The notes under the pieces are model-generated. The model had not been told where the DNA came from, searched no databases, and saw only the letters and a program-made list of their open reading frames with translations. The translations under genes were made by a program, and so were the position numbers. From Limnochorda sp. LNt (GTDB lineage: Bacteria > Bacillota > Limnochordia > Limnochordales > Geochordaceae), in NCBI RefSeq assembly GCF_035593265.1, contig NZ_CP141614.1, forward strand, positions 930,001 through 994,000: a stretch of DNA of 64,000 nt, given 5' to 3'. Each line of letters starts with the position of its first letter. Positions within the stretch are counted from its first letter, which is position 1. Below, in pieces: positions 54,367 through 62,525 of this stretch.

Positions 54367-55364
54367 GCGGGCTCCGGGCGGGCAAGCTTCCGCCTGAGAA
54401 GCTGCGCCAGCTGGTGCTCGCCCACCGGGGCCGGCTGCGGCCCGAGGTGCGGGTGCACGCCGGGCTGGGCGAGGATTCCGCCGTGGCCGAGACCGGAGGG
54501 CGTCTGCTGGTGGTCTCCAGCGACCCCATCACGGGGGCCTCGGCGGAGATGGGGCGCATCGGGGTCTACGTCGCCTGCAACGACGTGGCCGCCATGGGGG
54601 CCGAGCCTCTGGGCATCCAGGTCGTGCTGCTGATGCCCGAGGGCACCCCGGACGAGGCCATCGCCGGCATCATGGCGCAGGTGGCCGCGGCGGCCGACCA
54701 CCTCGGCATCGAGGTGCTGGGAGGCCACACCGAGATTACCGGCAAGGTGAGCGCCCCCATCGTCGTCTTGACGGCCATCGGCCTGGTGGAGCCGGACCGG
54801 CTGGTCACGTCGGCAGGCGCCCGTCCCGGTGACGGGCTGCTGGTCACCAAGCCCGTGGGGCTGGAGGGCACGGCCATCCTCGCGGCGGACCGGGCCCAGG
54901 AGCTGGCGGCGGCACTGCCGGGCGACCTGCTCGAGCGGGCGCGCTCGTTCATCGCGGAGGTCGACGCGGTGCAAGACGGGCGCCTGACCGCCGCTCTGGG
55001 CGTCTCGGCCATGCACGACGTCACCGAGGGCGGCCTCGTGGGCGCGGCCTGGGAGATGGCGCAGGCGTCGGGAGTGGGAGTCGAGATCTGGGAGGCAAGG
55101 GTGCCGGTGCGGCTCGAGACGCAGCGGATCTGCCGGCACTTCGGCATCGACCCTCTGCGGCTCATCTCGTCGGGTGCCATGCTGGCCGCCGCCCGAGATC
55201 CCGAGCGGGTGGTGCGGGCCCTGCGGGAGGCGGGCCGCGAGGCGGCCGTCGTCGGGCAGGTGTTGCCGGCCTCCGAGGGGGTGAGGGTGGTGCGCGCGGA
55301 CGGCCGGCGAGACCGGGTGACGGGCGCCCCGCCCGACGAGCTCTGGAGGGTGCTGGCCTCCTAG
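54363..55364 (+). CDS. AIR synthase-related protein (HypE-like)
   Basis: This 333-residue member of the PurM/HypE/ThiL/SelD ATP-binding superfamily has GLGEDSAVAETGGRLLVVSS, CNDVAAMGAEPLGIQVVLLM, LGGHTEITGKVSAPIVVLTA and MHDVTEGGLVGAAWEMAQ. HypE needs a C-terminal cysteine for hydrogenase maturation; the end here is PPDELWRVLAS, with no such cysteine and no other hyp genes nearby. It may therefore be a different ATP-dependent enzyme. GTG 54363 overlaps the aminotransferase stop (GTGA). Confidence 0.75.
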   Translation: MSGLRAGKLPPEKLRQLVLAHRGRLRPEVRVHAGLGEDSAVAETGGRLLVVSSDPITGASAEMGRIGVYVACNDVAAMGAEPLGIQVVLLMPEGTPDEAIAGIMAQVAAAADHLGIEVLGGHTEITGKVSAPIVVLTAIGLVEPDRLVTSAGARPGDGLLVTKPVGLEGTAILAADRAQELAAALPGDLLERARSFIAEVDAVQDGRLTAALGVSAMHDVTEGGLVGAAWEMAQASGVGVEIWEARVPVRLETQRICRHFGIDPLRLISSGAMLAAARDPERVVRALREAGREAAVVGQVLPASEGVRVVRADGRRDRVTGAPPDELWRVLAS

Positions 55365-55383
55365 CCCCGGGCTCGGGCGGGCT

Positions 55384-55412
55384 TTGCCCGGCGGGCTCCG
55401 GTCTGGTAAGAT
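55384..55412 (+). promoter_or_regulatory. Candidate promoter of tRNA-Leu
   Basis: TTGCCC and TAAGAT are 17 bases apart, ending 16 bases before the tRNA 5' end. Confidence 0.55.
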
Positions 55413-55428
55413 GGGTGCGCACCTCCGT

Positions 55429-55515
55429 GCCGGGGTGGCGGAACGGCAGACGCGGAGGTCTCAAAAACCTCTGGGCCTCGCGCCCATGCGGGTTCGAGTC
55501 CCGCCCCCGGCACCA
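55429..55515 (+). tRNA. tRNA-Leu (anticodon CAA)
   Basis: 87 bases including encoded CCA. It starts GCCGGGGTGGCGGAAC and ends CCCCCGGCACCA. The anticodon stem GAGGT/ACCTC encloses CTCAAAA, giving anticodon CAA for TTG codons. The long variable arm is typical of leucine tRNAs. Confidence 0.93.
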
Positions 55516-55584
55516 CCTCGTCCCTTCACCGGCCCCGGGCGTCTGCCATCACCGCACGCTCGTCCCGTGGGGGGCGCTTGGCCG

Positions 55585-57240
55585 ATGCACGCGGAGTCCC
55601 TGGTGCGTCTCTTGGCGGACAACCCCCTTTTGCTGCTCTTCGTGGTGGCCGGGCTCGGCTATCTGCTGGGCTCCGTGCGGGTGGGCCGGCTACGCCTCGG
55701 GGCCGCGGCCGTCCTCTTCGTGGGACTGGCCGTCGGGGCCGTGGACCGGAGGCTGGCGCTGCCGGAGATCGTCTATCAGTTCGGGCTGGTCGTCTTCGTC
55801 TACACCATGGGACTCTCGTCGGGTCCCGGCTTCGTGGCCTCGCTGCGCGGGCGGGGCGTGCGCGACACGGGCTTCGCCCTGGCCGTCCTGACGCTGACCA
55901 CGGCCTTGACGTGGGGCGTGGGCAGGATGCTGGGGCTGCCGCCCGAGCTGCTGGCCGGGCTCTACACGGGCAGCCTCACCCACACGCCGGCCCTGGCGGC
56001 CGTCATCGAAACTCTCCAGGCGGCCGGCCGAGATGCCGTGGCACTGCCCACGCTGGGCTACAGCCTCGCCTACCCGGTGGGCGTGGTGGGAGTCATCGGC
56101 ACCATGGCCGCCCTGGCCCGCCTGTGGCGAGTCGACTACCGGGAGGAGTCGCGGCGGTACGCTCGGGCCTCGGGCGCGCCGGGCAGCGACCCCGTGACCG
56201 CCACCGACGTGGTCGTCACCCGTCCCGAGGTGACGGACGTCCCCGTCGCGGAGCTCTGGCAGCGGCTGCTGGCCCGGCCGGGTGCCGGCGCCGGCCGGGT
56301 GGTGGCCAGCCGGCTGACCCGGGACGGGCGGCAGCAGATCGTGACGGGTCAGACCCGCCTGGCCCTGGGCGACGTGGTGACGCTGGTCGGCGCCGAGGAG
56401 GACCTTCGCCAGGTGGCGTCACGGCTGGGGGAGCCCAGCGCCGTCCACCCCGAGTACGACCGGAGCCAGCTCGAGATGCGCCGCATCTTCGTCTCCAACC
56501 GGCAGGTAGCCGGACGCCGGCTGCGGGACCTGCGGCTGCAGACCCTCTTCGGCGCCACGGTGACCCGGGTCAAGCGGGGCGACGTCGATCTGGTGCCGGC
56601 CGGCGACACGGTGCTGGAGCTGGGGGACCGCGTGCGGGTGGTGGCGCCGAGAGACCGACTGCCGGAGGTGGCGCGCCTGCTGGGCGACTCCTTCCGTGAC
56701 CTGTCGGAGATCGACATCCCCAGCGTCTCGCTCGGTGTCGCCATGGGGCTGCTGGTGGGGCTCGTCCCCATCCCGCTGCCGGGCGGGCTCACCCTGCGGC
56801 TGGGCTTCGCTGGGGGCCCGCTGCTGGTGGCGCTGATCCTGGGGACCCTGGGGCGGACAGGGCCCATCGTCTGGGTGCAGCCCCACAACGCCAACCTGAC
56901 GCTGAGGCAGCTGGGTCTGGTGCTCTTCATGGCCGGCATCGGCACCCGCTCGGGCCATGCCTTCTGGAGCACGCTGATCCAGGCAGGCCCCGCAATCGTG
57001 GCGGGCGCGGCCACGGTAACCCTGGCCTTCGCCGTCGGCACGCTGGTCGTCGGGTATCGGCTGCTGGGCATCCCCATGCCCTTGCTGGGGGGCATGCTGG
57101 CGGGGTTGCAGACGCAACCGGCCGCTCTGGCCTTCGCCTCCGACCAGTCCGGCGACGATCTGCCGGCCCTGGGGTACGCGGCGGTCTACCCGACGGCGAT
57201 GCTGGTCAAGATCCTGCTGGCCCAGCTCCTCCTGCGATGA
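55585..57240 (+). CDS. AspT/YidE-type membrane antiporter
   Basis: This 551-residue protein has about five transmembrane segments, then two TrkA-C (RCK_C) regulatory domains (about 205-375; VPVAELWQRLL, AGRRLRDLRLQTLFGATVTR), then a second set of five to six segments. This is the aspartate:alanine exchanger (AspT/YidE/YbjL) architecture. Repeated membrane motifs are VFVYTMGLSSGPGFV with GSLTHTPALA, and LVLFMAGIGTRSGHAF with GLQTQPAALAFA. The substrate is unproven. ATG 55585 is the best start. Confidence 0.85.
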   Translation: MHAESLVRLLADNPLLLLFVVAGLGYLLGSVRVGRLRLGAAAVLFVGLAVGAVDRRLALPEIVYQFGLVVFVYTMGLSSGPGFVASLRGRGVRDTGFALAVLTLTTALTWGVGRMLGLPPELLAGLYTGSLTHTPALAAVIETLQAAGRDAVALPTLGYSLAYPVGVVGVIGTMAALARLWRVDYREESRRYARASGAPGSDPVTATDVVVTRPEVTDVPVAELWQRLLARPGAGAGRVVASRLTRDGRQQIVTGQTRLALGDVVTLVGAEEDLRQVASRLGEPSAVHPEYDRSQLEMRRIFVSNRQVAGRRLRDLRLQTLFGATVTRVKRGDVDLVPAGDTVLELGDRVRVVAPRDRLPEVARLLGDSFRDLSEIDIPSVSLGVAMGLLVGLVPIPLPGGLTLRLGFAGGPLLVALILGTLGRTGPIVWVQPHNANLTLRQLGLVLFMAGIGTRSGHAFWSTLIQAGPAIVAGAATVTLAFAVGTLVVGYRLLGIPMPLLGGMLAGLQTQPAALAFASDQSGDDLPALGYAAVYPTAMLVKILLAQLLLR

Positions 57241-57282
57241 GAGGGGGTGGCCGCCGCCGCAGCGACGGGCCACCCCACTCTC
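57239..57282. terminator. Bidirectional terminator-like hairpin between convergent genes
   Basis: GAGAGGGGGTGGCC pairs with GGCCACCCCACTCTC, one bulged base, loop 15 bases. It fills the gap between the AspT-type gene and the opposing LysM gene. There is no clear T-run on either side. Confidence 0.6.
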
Positions 57283-57654
57283 TCACGCCGTGCCGCCCCT
57301 GGGGATGCAGATGACCTGCCCCGGGAAGATGAGGCTGGGGTTGGTGATCTGGGGGTTGGCGGCCAGGATCGCGTCGACCGTGGTGCCGAAGCGCTGAGCG
57401 ATGAAGAAGAGCGTATCGCCCGGCTGCACGGTGTAGGCGACGGTGTTGGGCGGGCAGACGCCCGGTGGCCGGGCGATGGGGATGCAGATGATCTGCCCCG
57501 GGAAGATGAGGTTGGGGTTGGCGATCTGGGGGTTGATGGCCAGGATCGCGTCGACGGTGGTGCCGAAACGTTGGGCGATGAAGAAGAGGGTATCCCCGGG
57601 CTGGACGGTGTAGCGCTGCGAGCCCGGCGGGCAAGGAATGCTGGCGTCTGACAC
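57283..57654 (-). CDS. Protein with two LysM domains
   Basis: The 123-residue product consists of two almost identical LysM domains (YTVQPGDTLFFIAQRFGTTV ... NPQIANPNLIFPGQIICIP) about 59 residues apart, each with C-terminal cysteine/proline spacing. LysM binds peptidoglycan or chitin-like glycans. There is no signal peptide, as in LysM proteins of spore coats such as SafA. GTG 57654 has AAGGAGG 7 bases upstream. Confidence 0.85.
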   Translation of the reverse strand: MSDASIPCPPGSQRYTVQPGDTLFFIAQRFGTTVDAILAINPQIANPNLIFPGQIICIPIARPPGVCPPNTVAYTVQPGDTLFFIAQRFGTTVDAILAANPQITNPSLIFPGQVICIPRGGTA

Positions 57655-57796
57655 CGGCACGCCTCCTTCTCGGTCGTCGAGTCGGAGGCAGGCTATGACG
57701 CCGGGATGCTGGTGGCACCGGGGCTGCAGGGCCATTATGCCGGGGCGATGGCTGGCCGGGCCGACGGCCCTCGTCCCCAGGAGGGGTGGATGCGGC

Positions 57797-58603
57797 GTGA
57801 TCCGCTGGGTGGCCAACATCAGCATGCTCTTCACCGAGGTGCCGCTGATGGCGCGCTTCGAGCGGGCGGCTCGGGTGGGCTTCCGGTACGTGGAGTACCT
57901 CTTCCCGTACGAGCTGGACCTGGACGAGGTGGCCGGCGAGTTGCGCCGACACGGGCTCGAGCAGGTGCTCTTCAACCTTCCCGCAGGAGACTGGGCGGCA
58001 GGCGAGCGCGGGATCGCGATCGATCCGTCCCGGAGAGCGGCCTTCCGCGAGGGCGTCGAGCGCGCGATGGAGGCGGCGCTGCGCCTGGGCGTGCGGCGCG
58101 TCAACTGCCTGGTGGGCCGTCGACCGGTGGACGTGCCCGAGGACGAGTTGCGTGCCTGCCTGGTGGACAACCTGCGCCACGCCGCCGACCGCCTGGGGCG
58201 CCACGGCATCGTGCTGCTGGTGGAGCCCGTCAACATCCACGACGTGCCGGGCTACTACCTGACGACGACCCGCCAGGCCGTGGCCCTGCTGGACGAGGTG
58301 GCCCGAGACAACGTGCAGATCCAGTACGACGCCTACCACATGCAGATCATGGAGGGCAACCTGACGCAGACCCTGCGGACGCACCTCTCGCGTATCGGTC
58401 ACATTCAGATCGCCGACGTCCCGGGGCGCCACCAGCCTGGTACGGGCGAGATCCGCTACCCCTTCGTGCTGAGGGCTTTGCACGAAGCGGGGTACGGCGG
58501 GTGGGTGAGCCTCGAGTATGTGCCGCTCGGCTCCACGGAGGCCTCGTTGCGAGAGGCGGCCGCCGCCGGACTCGATGCCCTGGGATTGCCCCATCCGGGT
58601 TGA
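57797..58603 (+). CDS. Hydroxypyruvate isomerase-like TIM-barrel protein
   Basis: This 268-residue xylose-isomerase-like barrel has WVANISMLFTEVPLMARFER, FRYVEYLFPYELDLDEVA, VLLVEPVNIHDVPGYYL, QIQYDAYHMQIMEGNL, HIQIADVPGRHQPGTGEI and GWVSLEYVPLGSTEASL. Together these give the metal-ligand glutamates and histidines of the Hyi family. It may interconvert hydroxypyruvate and tartronate semialdehyde, but related 3-keto-sugar or otnI-type activities are possible. GTG 57797 has GGAGGGG upstream. Confidence 0.85.
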   Translation: MIRWVANISMLFTEVPLMARFERAARVGFRYVEYLFPYELDLDEVAGELRRHGLEQVLFNLPAGDWAAGERGIAIDPSRRAAFREGVERAMEAALRLGVRRVNCLVGRRPVDVPEDELRACLVDNLRHAADRLGRHGIVLLVEPVNIHDVPGYYLTTTRQAVALLDEVARDNVQIQYDAYHMQIMEGNLTQTLRTHLSRIGHIQIADVPGRHQPGTGEIRYPFVLRALHEAGYGGWVSLEYVPLGSTEASLREAAAAGLDALGLPHPG

Positions 58604-58676
58604 GCGGAGGATAGGAGGGCCGCCAGGGCCCACGCCGGCGGCAGGCCTTTGCCGGCCGGGGGCGAAGTCTCCCGTC

Positions 58677-59564
58677 GTGGGCACGCCAGCTGCGCTGGAC
58701 GCGGGCCAGCGGGGCCCGCGAGTGGCCGTCGTCACCGACTCGGTCGCCTGCATCCCGCCCGATGTGGCGGGGGCCCTCGGCATCGAGGTGGTGCCCATCT
58801 GGATCCACCTGGGTGGCCGGAGCCTGCGGGACGGCGTCGACATCTCGCCGCACGAGCTCTACCGGCGCCTGCGCGCAGGGGAGCTGGGGAGCACCTCGGC
58901 CCCGTCACCGGGCGACTTCCTGGAGGCCTTCCGTCGGCTGGCCGAGCGCGGCGCCTCGGCCATCCTGGTCATCACCCTGCCCGCGGAGCTGACGGCGGTC
59001 CATCGCAGCGCGACGCTGGCGGCCGAGATGAGCCCCGTACCCGTGGAGGTCGTGGACAGCCGCACCGCGGCGGCCGCCCAGGGATGGGTCGCCATCGAGG
59101 CAGCCCGTGCCCTGCGCGGCGGCGCCGACGTCGCTTCGGCCATCGCCCGGGCCCGGGAGGTGAGCCGGCGCAGCCGCCTCTTCGCCATGGTGCCCGAGCT
59201 GCAGTACCTGCGGCGAGGTGGCCGCGCCGTCCACGCCCTGGCGCGGCTGGGCGCCAGCCTGGGCATCGTCCCCCTGTTGGCCCTGCGAGACGGCCGCGTC
59301 GAGCCCCTTGCCGTCACCCGCAGCTTCCAGGCTGCCCTCGACCGCATGGTGGAGGAGATGGCGGCCGACGCCGCGACCGGTCGGCTGCACGTCGCCGTCA
59401 TGGAGGCTGATGCCGGGCCGCAGGCCCGGCGGCTGGTCGATGCCGTGCGGGCCCGCCTGGCGCCGGCCGAGCTGATCACCACGACCTTCACGCCCGCCAT
59501 GGGGGTCCACGCAGGGCCCGGCATCGTCGGGGTGGGCTACTGGGTCGAGCCCCGGCCCACATGA
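58677..59564 (+). CDS. DegV family fatty-acid-binding protein
   Basis: This 295-residue protein has VAVVTDSVACIPPDVAGALG, STSAPSPGDFLEAF, VEVVDSRTAAAAQGWVAIEA and the typical C-terminal HAGPGIVGVGYW. DegV/FakB proteins hold a fatty acid for FakA-dependent phosphorylation; no fakA is in the window. GTG 58677 was chosen; a later GTG (58722) would remove only a short variable N terminus. Confidence 0.9.
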   Translation: MGTPAALDAGQRGPRVAVVTDSVACIPPDVAGALGIEVVPIWIHLGGRSLRDGVDISPHELYRRLRAGELGSTSAPSPGDFLEAFRRLAERGASAILVITLPAELTAVHRSATLAAEMSPVPVEVVDSRTAAAAQGWVAIEAARALRGGADVASAIARAREVSRRSRLFAMVPELQYLRRGGRAVHALARLGASLGIVPLLALRDGRVEPLAVTRSFQAALDRMVEEMAADAATGRLHVAVMEADAGPQARRLVDAVRARLAPAELITTTFTPAMGVHAGPGIVGVGYWVEPRPT

Positions 59565-59661
59565 GCCCAGCTGCCCATAACATTTGCCCCTAGCCCCTCC
59601 ACTCGCCGGTGCCGTACCCTGTCGCGGGGCGGCAACGCCGCCCGACCAGGGGGCATGTCGC

Positions 59662-60264
59662 ATGCGTGGTACGAAATCGGGTGCCTTTGCTGGACGTTGG
59701 GTCGTGGTCGGCGTGGCGGCGGGGCTGGTGCTGGCCGCGGGGCTCGTGTGGCGATGGAGTGGCCAGGGCGGCGGCCTGCCCGAGCCGCTGCAGGGTCTCG
59801 ACGCACGCGGTGCCGTGGCGCTGGCCAACCAGTGGGCCGCTCGGGGGGAGGACGTCAAGACCTTCGTCACCCCCGAGGCGGTTCACTTCGAGTGGCCCGA
59901 TGGCCGGCAGGCGCAGGTGCCGCTCGAGGGCGAGACGATGTACGTGGCCGTGGCCCCTTACGTGCACCAGACCCATCCTTGCCAGGTGCACTACATCTCC
60001 AGCTGCCGGGCAGAGCTGGCCGAGGTGCCGCTGCGGGTGACGGTCCGGGGCCGCGACGGCCGTGTCGTGCTGCAGCAAGCGGTCACCACGCTGCCCAACG
60101 GCTTCGTCGAGCTCTGGCTCCCGCGCGGCATGGATCTGTCGCTGACCATCGAGTGGCCCGACGCCGGGCTGGTCGGTCAGGGGCGCGTCGTGACCGGCGC
60201 CAATGCCCCGACCTGCGTTACCGACATCCGACTGGCAAGGGCGGTCGCACCCTCGGAGGGCTAG
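59662..60264 (+). CDS. CueP-family metal-binding protein, membrane anchored
   Basis: This 200-residue protein has an N-terminal hydrophobic anchor (VVVGVAAGLVLAAGLVW). The rest matches CueP: VKTFVTPEAVHFEWPDG, YVAVAPYVHQTHPCQVHYIS, LPNGFVELWLPRG and PTCVTDIRLA. The three cysteines of Salmonella CueP (a C-x7-C pair and one near the C terminus) are kept. CueP is a periplasmic copper-binding protein delivering metal to SodCII; here it would act outside the membrane. No copper-efflux genes are adjacent. It overlaps the opposing racemase gene by 4 bases. Confidence 0.85.
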   Translation: MRGTKSGAFAGRWVVVGVAAGLVLAAGLVWRWSGQGGGLPEPLQGLDARGAVALANQWAARGEDVKTFVTPEAVHFEWPDGRQAQVPLEGETMYVAVAPYVHQTHPCQVHYISSCRAELAEVPLRVTVRGRDGRVVLQQAVTTLPNGFVELWLPRGMDLSLTIEWPDAGLVGQGRVVTGANAPTCVTDIRLARAVAPSEG

Positions 60265-60968
60265 CCGAAGGCCGCCTGCACCGCGGCTCGAGCCAGCACC
60301 TCGGTGGAGTCGACGACGGGCCGCTCGAGGTCGCCCGGGCCCAGCACCAGGGGCAACTCGGTGCAGCCCAGGACGACGGCGGCCGGGTCGAGCCGCGCCG
60401 TCTCGGAGAACAGGACGTCCAGGGCCAGCGAGCGGGCGACGGCGGGCTTGCCGGCCTTCACCTGGTAGATGGCATCCATCACCCGGTCCTGGACGTCGGG
60501 CCCGGGCACCGCCGCCTCGAGGCCGAGCGCTGCGAGGGCTCGCTGATACAGTCCGCTCGTGATGGTGCCGGTGGTGGCCAGCAGCAGCACCGGGCCGGAG
60601 GGCGACGGGGCTCCGGCGCGGTGCAGGCGGCGTCGGGTCTCCTCGGCCGTCAGCCGGATCATGTGCAGCACGGGCACGTCGACGGCCGAGGCGATCTGGT
60701 CGTACCAGGCGTGCGCCGAGTTGCAGGGCATCGCGATCAGCTCGGCCCCGGCGCGCTGCAGGTTGCGAGCCGTCTCCACCAGAGCGGGCAAGGGGCTCGG
60801 CCCCTCGCCCCTGATGGCCGCGGTGCGGTCGGGGATCTGGCTGTTGCTGTCGATGATGACCCGGGGATGATCCTGGTCGCGGGCCGCCGGCACGAGGCGG
60901 ATGATGCGCACGAAGAGGTCGGCCGTCGCCTCGGGCCCCATGCCTCCCAGGATGCCGATGGTCTTCAT
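60261..60968 (-). CDS. Aspartate/glutamate racemase family protein
   Basis: This 235-residue protein has KTIGILGGMGPEATADLFVR, the first catalytic cysteine in LIAMPCNSAHAWYDQI and the second in AAVVLGCTELPLVL. This is the RacX/aspartate racemase branch, not MurI. It probably racemises aspartate or another amino acid. ATG 60968 has GAGGAGG upstream. Confidence 0.88.
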   Translation of the reverse strand: MKTIGILGGMGPEATADLFVRIIRLVPAARDQDHPRVIIDSNSQIPDRTAAIRGEGPSPLPALVETARNLQRAGAELIAMPCNSAHAWYDQIASAVDVPVLHMIRLTAEETRRRLHRAGAPSPSGPVLLLATTGTITSGLYQRALAALGLEAAVPGPDVQDRVMDAIYQVKAGKPAVARSLALDVLFSETARLDPAAVVLGCTELPLVLGPGDLERPVVDSTEVLARAAVQAAFG

Positions 60969-61102
60969 GGATGACGCGCCTCCTCGCCGTGGGAAGCACC
61001 GCCCCGGTCTTCGCCGGCGGAGGCCATCTCCCTGGTGCACCCGATGTCCATGTCGATCGTCCTGTTCGAGCCGGGGAATGTCCTGAGTTGCTGGCACTAA
61101 TG

Positions 61103-61131
61103 TTGACGAGAACCATGTCCAGCAGTATGCT
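61103..61131 (+). promoter_or_regulatory. Promoter of the PerR-like gene
   Basis: TTGACG (61103-61108) and TATGCT (61126-61131) are exactly 17 bases apart. The predicted start near 61138 leaves a leader of about 80 bases before ATG 61221. Confidence 0.65.
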
Positions 61132-61141
61132 CGAACCGGGC

Positions 61142-61187
61142 TTTGCAACGGCCTTCACAAAGACCGCGAATGCGGATGGTTTGCAAC
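61142..61187. repeat. Direct repeats in the PerR-like leader (operator candidate)
   Basis: TTTGCAAC occurs at 61142-61149 and at 61180-61187, 38 bases apart, just downstream of the predicted promoter. They could be regulator-binding sites; they do not resemble the AT-rich Bacillus Per box. Confidence 0.35.
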
Positions 61188-61220
61188 TCGTTCGTGCTCC
61201 CCGGGGAGGGCGGGGTGTCG

Positions 61221-61691
61221 ATGGAGCGGGTTCGGGGCTTCATCCGGCGAACCAAGCAGCGTGAGGTCATCTTGAGGGTGCTGCGCAGCACCCGGAGCCA
61301 CCCCACCGCCGACTGGGTCTACCAGGAGGTCCGCAAGGAGCTGCCCAACATCAGTCTCGGTACCGTCTACCGCAACCTCAAGATCCTGACCGAGTCGGGC
61401 GAGGCGCTGGAGCTGTCCTACGGGAGCTCCTACAGCCGCTTCGATGGCGTCGCGACCAACCACTACCACTTCGTCTGCGAGCGATGCGGCCGGGTGGAGG
61501 ACGTGCCCATGCCGGTCGACGACGAGAAGGATCGGGCGGTCGAGCGGCTGATGGGCGTCAAGGTGCGCCAGCACCGGCTCGAGTTCTACGGACTCTGCCC
61601 GGCCTGCCAGGCGGAGATGGACCAGCGCCTCCCGCATGGTCGGGCCGACAGGGCCGAGACGGCCCTGGACGAGGCCTACCCCACGCACTGA
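61221..61691 (+). CDS. Fur-family repressor, PerR-like
   Basis: This 156-residue regulator has a winged helix (HPTADWVYQEVRKELPNISL, GTVYRNLKILTESG) and a metal-binding domain with HYHFVCERCGRVEDVPMP and GLCPACQ, two CxxC pairs for structural zinc. The HPTA-W-Y--V recognition region and N--H-H ligands resemble PerR peroxide sensors. ATG 61221 lies after a strong G-rich ribosome site; upstream in-frame codons would add leader sequence. It is followed by a strong hairpin. Confidence 0.88.
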   Translation: MERVRGFIRRTKQREVILRVLRSTRSHPTADWVYQEVRKELPNISLGTVYRNLKILTESGEALELSYGSSYSRFDGVATNHYHFVCERCGRVEDVPMPVDDEKDRAVERLMGVKVRQHRLEFYGLCPACQAEMDQRLPHGRADRAETALDEAYPTH

Positions 61692-61696
61692 GAGAC

Positions 61697-61724
61697 GGCC
61701 GGGCCGCGCCGCAGCGGCCCGGCC
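61697..61724 (+). terminator. Perfect 11-bp GC hairpin after the PerR-like gene
   Basis: GGCCGGGCCGC and GCGGCCCGGCC are perfect complements around a 6-base loop, starting 5 bases after the stop codon. No T-run follows. It is probably a terminator of the U-less type. Confidence 0.6.
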
Positions 61725-61779
61725 CCATCACTCCCACCGGCCGGCCACGGGTGGCCCGGCCGCGAGAGGGTCGCCGCCC

Positions 61780-62484
61780 GTGCGCATCGACCGCTCCCTC
61801 AAGAGCGCCACATTCCTGCAGCGTCTCAACCGCTTCGCCATCGCCGTCCACCTCGAGGGCGAGCGGGCGCCCGTGCACCTGCCCAACTCGGGCCGCCTGC
61901 ACGAGTTGCTCACCCCCGGTCGTCCCACGCTGGTGGCGCCAGCGTCGGCTGGCAAGCGGCGCACGGTGGGTGACGCCGCCTTCATGCTGGGGCCCAACGG
62001 GTGGGTCAGCGTCGACGCCCGGCTGCCCGGCCGGCTGCTGGCCGAGGCGGTGACAGAGGGCGCGCTGGACGAGCTGGCCTCGTATCGCGTCGTGCGGCTC
62101 GAGCCTCCGGCACCCGACGAGCGCGACACCCGGCTGGACCTGCTCCTGGAGCGACCGGGCGGTCGAGCCCTGGTGGAGACCAAGTCGGTGACCTTGGTGG
62201 AAGGCGGGACGGCCCTCTTCCCCGACGCCCCCACCGGGCGGGGGCGGCGCCACCTGGTGCGACTGGCCGCCGCCCGTGGGGCGGGATACGAGGCCTACGT
62301 CGTCTTCGTGGTACAGCGGCTCGATGCCCACCGCTTCGCGCCGCACCGGCGGGCCGACCCCGACTTCGCCCGGGCGCTGGTCGAGGCAGCGGCCGCGGGG
62401 GTGCGCGTCCTGGCCGTGGCCTGCGAGGTCGAGCCGCCGGAGATCCGGATCGTCCGGCGGCTCCCGGTCGCCCTGGAGGGGTGA
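61780..62484 (+). CDS. sfsA: SfsA family sugar fermentation stimulation protein homolog
   Basis: This 234-residue protein has FLQRLNRFAIAVHLEGERAP, VHLPNSGRLHELLTPG, RRHLVRLAAARGAGYEAYVV and the nuclease-like DERDTRLDLLLERPGGRALV with ETKSVTLVEGGTALFPDAPT. SfsA was named from an E. coli phenotype; the PD-(D/E)xK-like core and OB-like N terminus suggest nucleic-acid binding or cutting. GTG 61780 has GAGAGGG upstream. Confidence 0.9.
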   Translation: MRIDRSLKSATFLQRLNRFAIAVHLEGERAPVHLPNSGRLHELLTPGRPTLVAPASAGKRRTVGDAAFMLGPNGWVSVDARLPGRLLAEAVTEGALDELASYRVVRLEPPAPDERDTRLDLLLERPGGRALVETKSVTLVEGGTALFPDAPTGRGRRHLVRLAAARGAGYEAYVVFVVQRLDAHRFAPHRRADPDFARALVEAAAAGVRVLAVACEVEPPEIRIVRRLPVALEG

Positions 62485-62510
62485 GGGCGGGGCTCGACGG
62501 CCCCGCCCTC
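62483..62510. terminator. Perfect 11-bp GC hairpin between convergent sfsA and SLH-like genes
   Basis: GAGGGCGGGGC and GCCCCGCCCTC are perfect complements around a 6-base loop and begin at the sfsA stop codon. No T-run is present on either strand. The same size and design as 61697-61724. Confidence 0.6.
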
Positions 62511-62525
62511 GGTCGGCTGCGCGGC

